A DNA stretch of 64,000 nucleotides from Eulemur rufifrons (GCF_041146395.1 NW_027182932.1:79501-143500), one strand, 5' to 3'. Counted from the stretch's first letter, positions 23,880 to 39,900 are shown. A program made the numbers and translations. The notes: generated by a model from the letters alone, not told the origin.

Positions 23880-24446
23880 TTTTTTTTTTTTTTTTTAGAC
23901 AGGATCTCATTCAGTCACCTATTCTAAAGTGCAGTGGTGTCATTACAACTCAAAGCAACCTCAAATTTCTGGGCTCAAGTGATCCTCCTGCCTCAGCCTC
24001 CTGAGTACCTGGGACTACAAACATGTGCCACCATGCTTGGCTATAATTTTTTTTTTTTCCTAATTTTTATAGAGATGAGGTCTTGCTTTTGCTCAGGCTG
24101 GTCTTGAACTGCTGGCCTCAAGCAATCTTCCTGCCTCGGCCTCCCAAAGTGCTAGGTTAGACAGGATCTCATTCAGTCACCTATTCTAAAGTGCAGTGGT
24201 GTCATTACAACTCAAAGCAACCTCAAATTTCTGGGCTCAAGTGATCCTCCTGCCTCAGCCTCCTGAGTACCTGGGACTACAAACATGTGCCACCATGCTT
24301 GGCTATAATTTTTTTTTTTTCCTAATTTTTATAGAGATGAGGTCTTGCTTTTGCTCAGGCTGGTCTTGAACTGCTGGCCTCAAGCAATCTTCCTGCCTCG
24401 GCCTCCCAAAGTGCTAGGTTTACAGGCATGAGCCACCATGCCTGGC
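23880..24446 (-). mobile_element. Old Alu with exact internal 262 bp tandem duplication
   Basis: This is a reverse-oriented AluJ-like element. The segment from 'agacaggatctcattcagtc' (23897) to 'aaagtgctaggtt' is repeated at once (24159-24420) with a period of 262 bp and no difference that I could find, including the 12-T run. The final 'tacaggcatgagccaccatgcctggcc' occurs only once, so the duplication lies within one element. Confidence 0.9.
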
Positions 24447-26815
<2,369 letters not shown>

Positions 26816-26817
26816 GC

Positions 26818-26975
26818 CTGTGTGCTCACGCTTGTAATCCTAGCACTTTGGGAGGCTGAGGCAGGAGGATATCACCTTAGCCCAGGAGTTGGAGGCTGCA
26901 GTGAGCTATGATGATGGCATTGTACTCTAACTGGGGCCACAGAGCCCCTCAAAGACCCTCTTAACAAAACAAAGC
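26818..26975 (+). mobile_element. Alu monomer (FLAM/AluJ-like)
   Basis: A single arm runs from 'gctcacgcttgtaatcctagcactttggg' to 'actctaactggggccacagagc', followed by an A-rich tail. It is diverged. Confidence 0.75.
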
Positions 26976-27262
26976 AAAATTGCATTAGGTCATAGCCCAC
27001 TGACAGAATTTTTAATAATTTCATTCTATATTTTAGAAATTATTAAACAAACCACTCAGTTTTTAAAAAGAAAGTTCCTCCCACCCTGGTTTCTAATGCT
27101 ATTTATATTGGTAGACAAAGATTCAGGATACAAAATAAAATCAAACTAATTTATGACTCTTCTATTTACTTGTTACATACTAATTATAAGGATGTCTTAA
27201 AATAAGAACTTGGTTTTATTTTGTTTCTCTGGGTATTTTTAAAGGAATAAAGCCAAATTTAT

Positions 27263-27569
27263 CCTAGCACTCTGGGAGGCCAAGGCGGGCAGATTGTTTG
27301 AGCTCAGGAGTTTGAGACCAATGCAAGCAAGAGCGAGACCCGTCTCTACTAAAAATAGAAAGAAATTATATGGACACCTAAAAATATATACAGAAAAAAT
27401 TAGCCGGGCATGGTGGCGCATGCCTGTAGTTCCCAGCTACTCAAGAGGCTGAGGCAGGAGGATTGCTTGAGCTCAGGAGTTTGCGGTTGCTGTGAGCTAG
27501 GCTGACACTATGACACTCTAGCCCGGGCGACAGAGTGTGAGACTCTGTGTCAAAACAAAACAAAGCAAG
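27263..27569 (+). mobile_element. Strepsirrhine-type Alu with target duplication
   Basis: It is 5' truncated, starting at 'ctagcactctgggaggcc', with lemur-type middle and right arm and a (CAAAA)n tail. 'agccaaatttatcc' flanks both ends (about 27250-27263 and 27570-27583). Confidence 0.92.
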
Positions 27570-27607
27570 AGCCAAATTTATCCTTTTAAATGTTTGGAGG
27601 TTGGTTT

Positions 27608-27629
27608 TGTTGTTGTTGTTGTTGTTGTT
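27608..27629. repeat. (GTT)n microsatellite
   Basis: Seven tandem TGT/GTT triplets. Confidence 0.9.
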
Positions 27630-27639
27630 CTTGTTAATT

Positions 27640-30600
27640 TAGATAAAATTTCTTTATACCTATATCTCCATAGTCTTTAAATGCTATGTGTAAAAATGGA
27701 AAACAGATAATTTACAAAAGCTCACTTAAACACTTTTTTTTTTGGCCTTTGTTAATAAGTAACAAAATTGAATTACATATATTTTTGTCCCTTCCCTGTA
27801 TTCTGGTGAAGAAGATCATAAAATTACCTGCAAGGGAAGGAACAGAAGATAGAGAAAGGGTTCAGGCTCTGTGTGGCTCTGACTCTACACTCACGCTCAG
27901 AATACTTTAAAGCTGACCATGCACAACTCTTAGCTCCTGTAGGTTAGTGGAAGGAACAAAATAATACTGTATGAAAAATAAGAATAAAATACGTTGTTTT
28001 AATTATTATATTTTTAATTAAAGCAAATAATTTGAGGTGTGGTAGCTAAATACAAATTACAGAGAGGTGATGTTGATAATACAAACATTTAAAAAATCTC
28101 GAAGACTTAAAAGTAGTATTTTCTTATGGTTGAGACTTTTAACAAAACAGTTTTTGTATATCAAAATTGCTCACAGAAGGCTGCTGAAATGCAATACTGT
28201 TCTTTGGATTCGTTTTTAAAAATTAAAATCATGTAAGCTTGACTGAACCATTTCAGTTTTTCAGACTACTCCTTTTTCTCACGTGTGGCATCTTTCTAGA
28301 TCTCACGTGTAGCATCCTTCTAGAAGCTCTAGGGATGTTCCCTAGGAAGCTGTCAGACTCTCCTAGTGAATGTTGCTGTTAGGTTGTGACCACCTGCCGT
28401 GTGGGAGTCAGAGAATTAACCCCGCAGTGCCTGATGCAGAGGTCTGTTGGATTATCACAGCACCTGTGTGTGCGCAAGTTAAACTGTGGCAGAAGATGCA
28501 AAGGTTGTTGAACAGGATTGCACACGCCTTCTCCTTCTGTATCGCGGCTTGTCGGTAAGTGTTCCTTTCTCTCCTTGCTTCATCAGTGTAGCCTCAAATG
28601 ATGCCAAGGGTTATCTTCCTTCATGTTGTGAGGTCCATAGCTCCTAAATTAAGTATCAATAAATTTATTTTACCTAGTAAATAGTCTTAGTTTTATTAGT
28701 GTCATATAAAGGTTGACGAAAAGAAAGGAAGAAAACCCGAGGTTAAGTGCTCAGGAGGGGTTCCTCGTGTGTCCTCTGCCTCATCCCCTCTGAGAGCTGT
28801 GCGGCATTTCCTCTCATCACAGTGGTTCACGTCCAAGCATTCTGTGCTTCTTTCCCAACATCAGTCACAGTCGTGACTGTCTCCCTGCTGGACAGTTGGC
28901 TCCAGGGGGTACTGTGCAGAGAACTGCCTGACCCAGTGCCTTTGCTTCTTGCCTGCTGCATTTGCCTGAGGTCAGTTAGGAAGTGGCATGGGGCGAGGAC
29001 AGGAAGTCCAATCTTTTGCTGTAAAGCCTGATATTCCTATTCTGTACTTTCAAGCCTTGGATTCATTTTAAGTCAAGTTGTTCTGCTTATTTACAGTTAA
29101 GTCTGAACACAGAGGTGACTTTTAAACTTTAGAAATGGCTGAAGTTACAGAAGGCTGCAGAAGAATTATTGTTAGGATTGCATATGTAGTCATTAAGTTT
29201 CACTCTTTATTTTGACTCGTGACTCCATTATAAAAAAAATTGAAAGCTACATAGTTTGAGTCGTGCATTCAAAGTTATGGGGTTTGGTGTGACCACCTCT
29301 TAGGCAGTCCTGCATCCTGCGTCCTAAACATTATCGTTTACTTTGGTATAATGGCTTCGTTCTGCTTGTTTCTGTTCTTTTGATCCGTGGATTTCTCATC
29401 CATCTTTTTTGTTGTGGCTTTCATTTGGCATTTATTGATTGGGGGAAACTGGGTCATTTGGTTTCTCGCAGTCTGGCTTTCGAGGATCGCAGCCCTGTGG
29501 TCCAGTTTGACCTGCTGCTCAGTCCTCTGTATTTCCTGGAAACTGATGGTTGGTCCAGGGGCTGTGGGTGGGTCGAGGCTGCTGCACAGGCTGCGGAGAG
29601 TTGTGTTTTCAGGAGGCACATGTGTCAGTCGTCTCATTTTGTGATATATGTAGCTATTGATGCTAGATCCAGTAATTCATTAAGAATTGCAAAATGGTGG
29701 TAATCTAATTTTATCTTTCCTTTGCTAACTGGAATGCTTCTGTAAGGACACAGGCTCCCCATTATCTGCTATTTGGTCACGCTGTGGTATGGTTCACATG
29801 GGAAAAGTAGGAGAAGTGTTTAATTCCTTCTCTTCATGTATTTATCAGTTTTCAAAATAGCATCCTCCAGTGGTAACCAGCTAGGTTTTTTCTTTTAGTT
29901 GTCATTTGCAATCCATGGACTTAAATACCCTTGAGATACTTGGGTCCGTTTTTGACAAAACCCTTACTGATGCTGAGGTTTTCCCAGCTTTGACCAGCGG
30001 GAGCCTCTGTGTTGGCTCCCGAAGTTCGTTGCTGCTTTCTTGGGTGACAAGGTTTAAGGCCCATTTTGTACACATCCTAAACCACTAGTTTCTTCCAGGG
30101 GCTCTGGTTTCTTTTAGTTTGAAATTGTATTTCAACAGTACTTTCTGGCCACTCGTGTTGCTACCATGTTGTCTCTGTAGGCCTTGGAATGGACAGAGTT
30201 AGGAAGTGAATATACTTTTAAAAGATAAAAACACCTCATTAATTCATACTGATATTTTCCATTCAAATTTATGACTACTGGGTTTTATGTATCTCTTCTA
30301 TCTAAAATCTTACCTTTCCTCTGACATGGTGAGAATCGTGGATATCATGAACAATAAAATTTTAGAATATCATATAATTAGTCAATATTTTATTCAACAT
30401 TATATACACAGCTATCTGAGAATAAGAAACTTAAAATTATATATAGTTATGATTAATTTTACTATTATATATATTTAGTTTTTATTATTTGAGGCCTGTC
30501 TTAGTGTGTTTAGTCTTCTTTTCCTGTCTTCTGTGTTTGTAATTTTCAATTGAATTCTTTTCATCTTTTTTCTTTTTGATTTTTAATTTTTTCATTCTTT

Positions 30601-31610
30601 GCAACTTCTGTTTATCTGATATTATCTGCTGTATAATCACTCTTGTGTGGCTTCTAGTTTAGACTTCACTTCTGAAGTGATTTCTTTTCCATTTACTTCA
30701 AATGTTTAACTCATTCCTGAGTTTGTCTAATTCTGATTTACAGCTTTCCTATTATATCATTTTCTTAATGTCTTTTCTCATTTCTTGAAACAGTGGACCC
30801 TGGTTTTCTTCTGTTTTGCAGGCGTATCTTTCTGACACGCTTTCATCATAAGGGTGTCACTCTGTCCCGTGAGCCGCAGTCCTTCCTGTTGTCATTCTGG
30901 TGTGAAAATCTGTTTTCCCAAACTTGTAGTAGGGAGAAGTGGGTCTGAATCCTTTTACTAGATTCGTGGCTCTAATGCTTTTCTTATGCCAGTTTTATGA
31001 AGTGCTAAAAGTATGGCCTCATATTTCTTGAGATTTCCTAGATTTTTCTCTATCTTTCCCCCATTTTTCCTTGAACCACCCTTTCTTATACTAAAGGTCT
31101 TTTTAACTGACTCCAGTAGTATTTGATACTTTAATTCCTCACACTTCTCTATGATATGGGGCTTTGTCCTGGAAGGGAGCTTTGCCTAATTTTGAGTGTC
31201 AGAGGGCTGTCGTGCTCCAGCTCCTCGGGAGTTTGCCACGGATCCGTGCGTTACTGTGGATCGTCTCACGTGAGGGTGTCTCACCCTGTCCATTGCAGCT
31301 GCGAGTTTGGTCCTCCCGTGCTCAGCTCCCTAGATTCCCTGCCGTGTCCCTCCTTGTCCTCCGTAGCTGTCAGTACCGATTGCAACTGTAGCTCTTGCAG
31401 ATTTGTCCTGACTGCTCAAATTTTGGGATTCACAGGACTCCTTATCGCTTAATTTTTTTGGTACTGTATATGTTATCCCAGGGCCTTTTGCTTTGTTTTG
31501 TTTGCTACTCTTCCAGTAACTCTGTCAAGGAGGTTTGGGGGCGAGTTTAAAACTGTTACCTCCACCATCTTCCCAGCTGACAAAAATCTTGCGATTTTTC
31601 TTTAAAAAAA
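27640..31610. other. Long intergenic stretch with no recognised gene
   Basis: A strong donor-like site (TCG|GTAAGTG) at about 28551/28552 ends a short plus-strand ORF, but no matching acceptor or conserved peptide was found. A minus-strand ORF at 29338-29637 ends near a lysine/asparagine-rich tail and may be old LINE coding sequence. The T-rich part 30480-31600 looks like diverged antisense LINE sequence. None of these could be assigned firmly. Confidence 0.35.
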
Positions 31611-31624
31611 AAAAAAAAAGTTGT

Positions 31625-31953
<329 letters not shown>

Positions 31954-34041
31954 TTTGTTGCTAAAGGCACTGGATATTTTCTGAAGTTCAAAAGCAGAGC
32001 TAAAAGCAATAAAAAAAAAAAAAAAATCCCTTTTAGCAGAAACAAACCCAAGGCATGTTCTTTATGTTTGTATATAACGCTGGACACCACAGAATCCACA
32101 GCAATATCACCATCAAATACAGGATTCTTAATGTAGTAAGACTGATGTTGCAATTTTAAAAGGAAATTCCACGAGTAGAATTTGTGGCCTTTTAAAGCAG
32201 TTATGCCTCAGATCCTCATAATTGATTGAACTCTTAGCAACTAATAATAATCTTCTTATGTCAATAACAAAATAGGAGTATGTATCTGTGTTCATTCTAG
32301 ACGTTTACTCCACTTAAGTGTGATGATATCCAACATTCAGAGTTCATAGCAGTACCTGTCCATGACACCTCCCCAGGAAAGAGTGTTCTGAGTCCTTTTT
32401 ACCACTTTCTTTTAATTTTCCTTGTTTGAAAGAACTGCTAGTGTATCCAAGAAAGTAGGAAAGGTGCTGTAAGTTACAGAATCACTGCTGAGATTTATTC
32501 AATAATTCAAATCTTTAAAAAAATATACCTAAGGGAAACTTCTTTTACAAGTTTTATTATTTTGCTATGGAAAGTATTTTTACTGAAAAGATAAATCTGA
32601 GCTCAAAATACATATCTGGGATAAAGTCTGATGTTTTGATTAACGGTGAAGCTGTCCCTCTGGTTTAAAGCTCATGTTTATAAATTAATAATAACATAAA
32701 GTCTATAGATGTCTTCATTTGGGAACTAAATAAGCACGAATTTTGGCCTCTCAGAAAAACGTTTTACATTTCTAGAAATGGAAGGATGTCTTCTAATGTT
32801 TAATCATCATAAAATTGAAACAGTTGAGTCATTTTATCATTAAAAAAGGAAATATGGTAGTCAGTTGAGGGTTGTATGAAGATATGCCTAGGTAATAGTA
32901 GTCCTTTTCAGTTTAAATGTCTATGACACTATAGTTGTCACATTAATTCATCACTTTTATGTAATTTGGATAGGTGTCATTAAAGCTTTGAAATAGTTAC
33001 TTAACATTTCTATTAAATATTTATAAAATATTTTTATGCTTAAGATGATGTTAGCCCTTGTTTTACAGATTTCTAATCAAGATATAAAGGGTGAAGAATC
33101 ATATAACAAAAAATCAGTAACAAGTGAAATTTAATCCTTCAATCATGCAGATTCCTAATGATTCATAACTCATTGTCATGTTATTTCCCTAAATACCATG
33201 TATAGTTTAATGTCCAATAAAATCAAGTTACATATATCACTTCCTTTTCTTCTTTAATCCAAACAAATTATGCACACCTAATTTGGGTAGTTATAACATG
33301 GCATTAGAAGGTTATAATTATTTTAAGTAATAGTTATAGTTTAAAGACATGCTTTTGAAACAGATATGGATGTTTTACTAGTCTCTACTGGCATTATTAC
33401 CTAGGCAGTGTTATGGGGGAGGTTAACTTATTTTTTATTGACTACTTGGAAAAAGCAATCAAAATAGTCAACCTGTATGTTTCCTTTCTGTCTTGAGTAA
33501 CTTTGACTTTGTGTTTCTAGAGGTGATCACATTGTGACTAGCATGATTAGACTAACAGTGGATTGGTAGACTAGTCCCATTCAAGTTAATGTTTCAGAAT
33601 AAGGCATCAATTAATTACATGTATTGCTTACTTTAGGGTCAAACCCCAGTTAGAAAATGTGACTTCTGACCTCTTGTGACATGTTTGGCATTGAAATTTC
33701 TGAGTTCTCCTGGAGTTCTTCCTGTCACTACAGATATACATAAGCCCAAACTGTAAGTCCTCTTCATGTGTATGTTGACTTTGAAGTTGCAACTAGGTAC
33801 ATATTATTTCTTTTTTTATGTATTATAATTTAACTCGTTGAAGCCCAATTTCCAGGAACAGTTTATTTAAGTTAAAGTTTGCTATGTCTCTCTGTCTTAG
33901 AATTATTAGAGAGGAGGAGAATGGCCATTCCTAAGTTACTTCTTTGTAAATAAGTTAGTTTGAAAAACCACCAGTTATTATCCTGATTATGTAATTCCAA
34001 GGATTCTTCTTGGAATTACTCATTGTATTCTCCTTTCGATC
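31954..34041. other. A+T-rich intergenic sequence, nothing recognised
   Basis: No exon, CpG island or nameable repeat was found between the Alu and the solo LTR. Confidence 0.4.
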
Positions 34042-34940
34042 TGCGGGGAGTTAGCTACACTCCCCGCAAAGAGGTTTTTTTTTTCTCTTTGTTCCAATCA
34101 GGTCTCTCAGGCAGGGGTCATCGCAAAGGATGAAAAATATAGTAGGAAACAGAAATAAAAGATAAAGTAATGGCAATAATAATACACAGAGCCAAAGATA
34201 TAGTTTATAAAGTAAAGGTTTATGAAAATAAATAAATAAAGGAATGTATCCGGATGGATATATTTTTACCCGCATCTAATATATCCCTGACTGAAACTCC
34301 ACACAGATATTTTATAGGGTACATACAGGCTCCCCATTGCCAAGGGCAACAGGATTTGCATACTAACAGGCAGTTTACTTTAGGGTCAAAGTCTCCCAAA
34401 AGGCTACTACAGATCCTTAAACTAACTCCAACTAGGGGAACAATGAGTTACAAAATCATCTTGGGGCAAACTTGTAAGTTTTATGATAAGGCTATTACTT
34501 TAGCAAAAAACAGAGACATCTTTGCTCCGGTGATTGTGTTCTTGGGGACAGAGATGATCCCAGAAGTCAACATGAGCTGTGCTTTGTGTTAATTACTTGA
34601 ACTGCACGGTACCATCTGGGCCCGGCTTGGGCATTAGCATATCTATATGATCAGCTCTCATCTCTGGGGGTCTACCTGTCAGCTCCTGCAACCTTTTGGT
34701 TCTAAGGAAAAGGCCTGCCTTGTCTTTCAAAACAGGTGAGAACCAAAGGCCCAGTTTACAGCTGTCTCTTTGAAGTGCAGCTTCTACTGATCAGCGAGAT
34801 GCCCTCCTGAGATGAGGCAGCTTTTCAAATAACACATTTATCTTTTCTTTAAGGCAAAGCCTTATTTGACTTCTGAAATCAAATCTTGTCTCCAGAAATA
34901 CAGGCAGCATTTCTATAACTCAGTATTCTTAGGCTCAACA
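34042..34940 (-). repeat. Solo betaretroviral LTR, 899 bp
   Basis: On the minus strand it begins TGTTGAGCCTAAGAATACTG and ends CTCCCCGCA. It matches the 3' LTR of the provirus at 50034-51005 over its whole length with scattered changes. There is no internal retroviral sequence. The flanks TCGATC and TCAATC are a 6 bp target duplication with one difference. A TATA box (TATAAAATA on the minus strand) lies near 34309-34317. It arose by recombination between the two LTRs of a former provirus. Confidence 0.93.
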
Positions 34941-36195
34941 TCAATCTATATTGATTTATTCTTCTTACATATCTTGTGAAAGTGGATTGGCAGATATACT
35001 TTACCACTGTTACCATTACTATTTTATTTTACAAGATAGTCTTATACAAGAAGTAGCTAATTCTGAATAACCAAAGTCCATGGTGAGTTTTTTCCAGGAT
35101 GCCAAAATCTTCTGACATTCATCTTGCTTTGGATTGTTGTCTAGGTGTTTTCATGTGCTTGACATTTCTTTGCAGTTCTGCGAAGGAAACATAAAGACAA
35201 GGCACATAGAAATGTAAACAGCTGTTAAAGAATGAGACAGTAGTACCTAGTAATAGGAGAGGGTCGTTACCACATGATGACGGTTTAGTAATTTACAACA
35301 CTGGAGGCTTTGTTTGAGGGGAGAGACACCAGGAGAGCTCGGAGGGCCCTGTGGGTGGCATGGAATTAGTCAGGCCTCAGTCGTTGTATAGGGTTTGACG
35401 CAGCAGAGAGGAGAGTCCAAGTAGAGGGACTGTGGGGTTTAAGGAAAAGTGGATAAAAAGGCAGGGAGGGTCAGACTAGGAAGGCCTTGAGAATGCTAGC
35501 ATTGACATTTTAATCCATAGGTAGAGGGGAATAGTGAGTGCTTTTTGAATAGGGAAATGGTAAAAAGTAGAACATACTCATTTTTTTCCCTCCCAGGCTA
35601 GACTGAATGGTCCCCTAAAATGTCTCTTGAGTCTATCTGCTCTTCCTTCTTCTGGGCTGTGTTTTCACTCTTGTGATTTCCTGCCTGTTCCTCCAGCCCC
35701 TGTTTTTCCACAATGTCATCTCAGATCGCTCTACCATCACAGGCCTTTCTCTCTTGCCCTCGAAGCCCCCATTCCTGTGCAAAGGTGTCGCTGTCTCGGC
35801 CCGTGTCTTCCACATCACCTCTGCCACCCCCCACTCTGCTACGCTCCAGAAATCGGAGATACGCTGGGCAGGTCCTCAGGTCTGTGTCTCCCACATGCCA
35901 CCTGGGATGACCTTCCCAGACTCCTCTTTCAAGCGTCATCTCCTGAGAAGTCTTTCCTGACACCGTTAAGTCAACTTAATTTTACCAGTTATTTTTCTAA
36001 ATTTTAGGTCTGATTGTGTTCTTAAATCCTCTTTTGATTTCCCTATTGTGCATAAAGTCCAAATAATGGAGCAGGGCATTTGTATAAAGCTCTTCACAAT
36101 TAGATCATGATATTTCTTTCTTCTTTTTACAGCTAGCCTTTCCCCTCTCAGTGTTCCATCTGATGAGACAAGTGTCAATGGCCTGAGCACTCTAT
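34941..36195. other. Intergenic sequence, partly LINE-2-like
   Basis: Part of 35580-36020 ('ctgacaccgttaagtcaactt', 'cttcccagactcctctttcaag') has the character of LINE-2 3' sequence, at low confidence. The C+T-rich frames open at 35627-36007 in two plus-strand registers have no domain. Confidence 0.35.
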
Positions 36196-36198
36196 GGC

Positions 36199-36341
36199 TT
36201 TTTTTTTTTTTTTTTTTTTTTTAAGAGATGGCATCTCGCTAGGTTGCCCAGCCGGGACTCAAACTCTTGGATTCAAAAGATCCTCCCACTTCACCCTCCT
36301 GAGTAGCTGGGATTACAAGCGTGTGCCATCATGCCTGGCTT
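36199..36341 (-). mobile_element. Alu monomer fragment (old)
   Basis: A T run is followed by 'aagagatggcatctcgctaggttgcccag' and then by 'cctgagtagctgggattacaagcgtgtgccatcatgcctggct'. Confidence 0.8.
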
Positions 36342-36359
36342 AGATTTTTAATTTTGTAT

Positions 36360-36685
36360 TTTTCCTTCATTAATGGACAAAATCATACCCAGGCTTTCAA
36401 GATCCAACTCAAATGTGATCTCCTTTGAGATTTTGATACATTCCTCATTGTACCCAATCCTGTTCCTCTTTCTCTTTGTTCCCCTAGTAATAGATATAAA
36501 ATTTGATTTTATTAGTTATTGAAGTCTCCTATGATCTTTGAAATATATTTCCATTTCTTTTATTGACTGTGAGAACCTTAAGAGTAGGGAATATGACTTT
36601 TCTCTTTTTGTACATTAATGTGAAACAGTGATTGGGACATTAATAATAATATTCAGTTACATTAACTGCAGAAGTGGTTTTCAGG
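36360..36685 (+). mobile_element. Possible L2 fragment
   Basis: The order 'ccaactcaaatgtgatctcc', 'attgactgtgagaaccttaagagtagggaatatgact' and a late 'gtgattgggacattaataat' fits a LINE-2 3' region. It is diverged and was not checked by alignment. Confidence 0.45.
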
Positions 36686-36689
36686 AGGA

Positions 36690-36900
36690 TTATAATTGGT
36701 AACATTAAATGAGCCATTATTTTCTGACAAGCACTGTGCTTTATATAAGTAACTTATTTAATTTTCACAGCAACACAGGCATGTTGTCATTACTCCCACA
36801 CTGCTGAGAAGATGCTGTAGTAAGAAGGTGAAGTAGATTGCCCAAAGTCATCCAGGTTGTTGGTGGCAGAGCTAAAATTTGAATATAGGTCTTCTGGTAT
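36690..36900 (-). mobile_element. MIR element
   Basis: Reverse MIR order: 'gacaagcactgtgctttatataag', 'ttaattttcacagcaaca', 'gattgcccaaagtcatccagg', 'ggcagagctaaaatttgaat'. Confidence 0.75.
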
Positions 36901-36954
36901 TTAATGGGTTTATATTTATATCTTTGCAAACTTTGAAGTTTTCAAAACATGATC

Positions 36955-37085
36955 ATCTCCATGGTACTTACATATTATCTCATTTCATCCTCACAACTGT
37001 GAGTTAAATTTAGCCCCACTTTACAGGTGAAGAATGCAGCTCTCAGAGTAAATTATTTGTCCCAGGTTAAGTGTTAGAATTAAGA
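36955..37085 (-). mobile_element. Second MIR fragment
   Basis: Contains 'ctcatttcatcctcacaac', 'ccccactttacaggtgaagaa' and 'gtcccaggttaagtg'. Confidence 0.65.
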
Positions 37086-37589
37086 AGAACCTAGTGCTTC
37101 AGAATATATTCTAGAATTTTAAAATTAACTCCACTGATGGAGGATCTATAAAGATGCTGTTTAGGTTTTAAAGTTTAACACTTTTTGTTCAATGCAATTT
37201 TAAAGTAAAATATTTGTTTGCCATGAAATATTCCATTTCTAAAAGTAACGTAACCATATTATAGGATACTCAGAAAATAGAAAAACAGAAAAATAACCAC
37301 CTATAATTTCTCTACCCAAATTCAAGTAAGGTGCTCACTTTGATTTTCTTCTTTCTAGTCATTTTCTGTATAGGTGTGTGTTGTCTCAGCATGGCTGAGT
37401 CTTCTTCCATGTTGTTGCGTGGCCACCGCAACATGTGATGGTGGCTCGGGGCTCCCCCTGGTGAGACGGCACCTTCACATACCTGGGAGGGAGGAGAAGC
37501 GAGGGGAACGAACCCTTGTTACGAGCTTTACATTATCTCATTTACCCTCAAATCAGCCACATGGCATTGGCTTTAACAATTCCACTCTA

Positions 37590-37745
37590 CAGATGCGCAG
37601 ATGGAGATGCGGGTGGGGTGAGGCTTGTCCCGCCTGCAGCAGCGCGGGGAGCAGCCGCTGTGCACACGGGACCCGCGAGACTCCGGAGGCCTCGCCTCCC
37701 CCGGGCTCTCACGGTGCCGCCGCGTCTTCTATTGAGTTCTCGTAA
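37590..37745. other. G+C-rich patch
   Basis: A short G+C-rich interval ('gcagcagcgcggggagcagccgc', 'gagactccggaggcctcg') lies directly after MIR-like sequence. No gene was recognised on either strand. Confidence 0.4.
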
Positions 37746-38189
37746 CAAAGCTCTGTGCTCCAGCTGCACAAATAAATAAACAGTGGGGTGGAAGCTTAGG
37801 GGGTGACCTATACCATGTAGCAGGAATTACTTTCATAGGACTAAGGGCAAGGGACTGGGCACTTTCTGTGCATGACCTCATCTGGCTCTGTCTACAACCC
37901 TAAGGGGAGTGTCCTCTGCCTTTTTCTTCTCCATGCTCCGTGTCTCCTCGCATCATACCCTTTCCCCGTGCTTTGAATTATTTCCCTGCCGCAGACACGC
38001 AGGTGAATGTCTCCAGCTTCCCTCCGGCACGGATGACTGTGCATTGCCCCAGCTCTTCACGGCCACTCACTGGGATGTACGTCCAGAGAGAATTCCTCCT
38101 TGGTGATGCCGTATGCATATGGGTAATTAATTTGACTAAGCTCTTATGAAAGATGCCTCAGTCTACAAGTTCGGTAGCGCTGTGCACAT

Positions 38190-38745
38190 TGGGTTTTGTT
38201 TTCCTGTACGTCTGCATATACTTGATGTTCACGTGCCCAAATTTTGTCATTCGGAGGGATGTTTTAATTTGCATTTCTGTATTTGGTTTAGGCAGCTCGT
38301 GGTGTTCTTACATGGTTCTGGGGTTCCTTTGCTGCGGGTGCCTGTTACTGCCTTCTGCCCATTTCCCACGGGGATTGTGTCTTTTCCTGTTGACTTGCAG
38401 AAGCTCTTGTTACACTGGACATTAGTTCCTTTACAGGTTTTATGCTTTGTAAATATCTTTTCTCTTTCTGTCATCTGTTTATTAATTTTTTTCCATAGTT
38501 TTCTTTATGAACAGAAAATTCTAATTTGGATGTGATCAAATTCAGTCTAGTTTGCCTACTGTTTTATGCTTTTGAAATTTTATTTAAGAAGTCCTTAAGG
38601 CAACAATATTCCCTACATTTTCCTTTATTAACTTTATGGTTTTACCTTTTATAGTTAGGTCTTTAAACCATCTGTAGTTATCTTTTTATGTGTTAGGTAA
38701 GGATCTACCTTACCTTATTGTTTGTTGTGACTCTATCTTCTTCTT
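38190..38745 (-). mobile_element. Old L1 fragment, antisense
   Basis: It contains 'tttaatttgcatttctgt', 'ttacaggttttatgctttgtaaatatcttttc', 'aagtccttaaggcaa' and 'taggtctttaaaccatctg', the antisense order of L1 ORF2. Confidence 0.65.
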
Positions 38746-38844
38746 TAGACTTTAAAATTAAAGGTCTTAAAAACTCTTGTGGGAGGTACTTTAGGGGCCC
38801 CTGTAGCAGACCATGTGGTGGAATTGCTTGTTGGTGGTGCCATA

Positions 38845-38965
38845 GCGTTCTTTGCCCTCTGCCGTAAAACCTGTTCCCCCCACTGTGACCTCTGTGAGGT
38901 CGGGGTCTCTATTGCATGTGGCTGGCATGTGGCACTCACCCAGCAGTATTTGTTAAATGCTGGGT
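38845..38965 (+). mobile_element. L2-like 3' fragment
   Basis: It has 'ctgtgaggtcggggtctctattgc' and then 'cagcagtatttgttaaatgctgggtgaa', the LINE-2 3' end pattern. Confidence 0.5.
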
Positions 38966-39234
38966 GAACGTGAGCTCTTTTCCTGCAGCCAGTTTGTCCT
39001 TCTGAGAGAAAGCTTGAAAATGTTAATAGACCGAGACTAATGCTAATATTGCTCTACTATTAACTGGCTGTGTTTTCTCGAGGAAGTCGTTTTTCTTACT
39101 TCATCTGTAAATCGGTGCCTCTGTGTCAGCACCGTCTCAGTCAAGATACAGGAAGTTCCCTGTGCTCCTGTGTGCTCAGCCCACCCTGCCCTCCCGCCCC
39201 ACTCCGTAACCGATTGGCTTTCTGTCACAGTGAT

Positions 39235-39900
39235 GAGCTTTGCCTGCTTTGGAATTGTATATAAGTGGAATCATACAGTGTATTATTTTCCACGATTGGC
39301 TTTTTTGGTCAGCATGTTTTGAGATTCATCTGCTTACAGATGTTGGTGGTTCATTCTTTGTCATTGCTGAGTAGGCCATTGTGTGCATATATACCATGAC
39401 TTTAAATCCATTTATCTGCTGGAGGGACATTTGGGGATTATCATGACATAAGATAGAGTGTGCTTTTATGTACAGGTGTAGGCGTGTATTTGCATAAATA
39501 CCTAAGAGTGGAATTGCTAGGCCATATGATAAATGTATGTTTAACTTTATTAGAAACAACACAACTGTTATCCAAAGTGAAGAGTTTACATTTCCACCAG
39601 CAGTATATGAGAATTCCAAGTTCTCTGAACCTGGTATTGTCGGTCTTGTAAAATTTGTGTCATTCCAGTGGGTTTGTTAGTGGCATCTCACGAAATTTAA
39701 GTTTGCATTTTCCTGAAGTTAGCATCTTTAATGTGCCTATCGACCAATGATATCTTCTTCACAAAGTGTCCGTTCAGTTCCTTTGCCCATTTCTTACTGA
39801 ATTGGTTTATTTCAGTATTCTTTCTGAAGTGTCACAGAGTTCTTTATATATGCTGGATACGAGTTCACTGACAGATCTATATAGCTATGGTTCTAGAAGG
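39235..39900 (-). mobile_element. Old L1 3' fragment, antisense
   Basis: It shows the antisense L1 3' pattern: 'ataagtggaatcatacagtg', 'ccatttatctgctggagggacatttggg', 'cacaactgttatccaaagtg', 'tttgcccatttcttactgaattgg'. Confidence 0.8.

Noticed and set aside
28370..28558. Plus-strand ORF ending at a strong donor-like GTAAGTG
   Set aside because: No convincing acceptor, partner exon or conserved peptide was found. A single donor-like site is common by chance.
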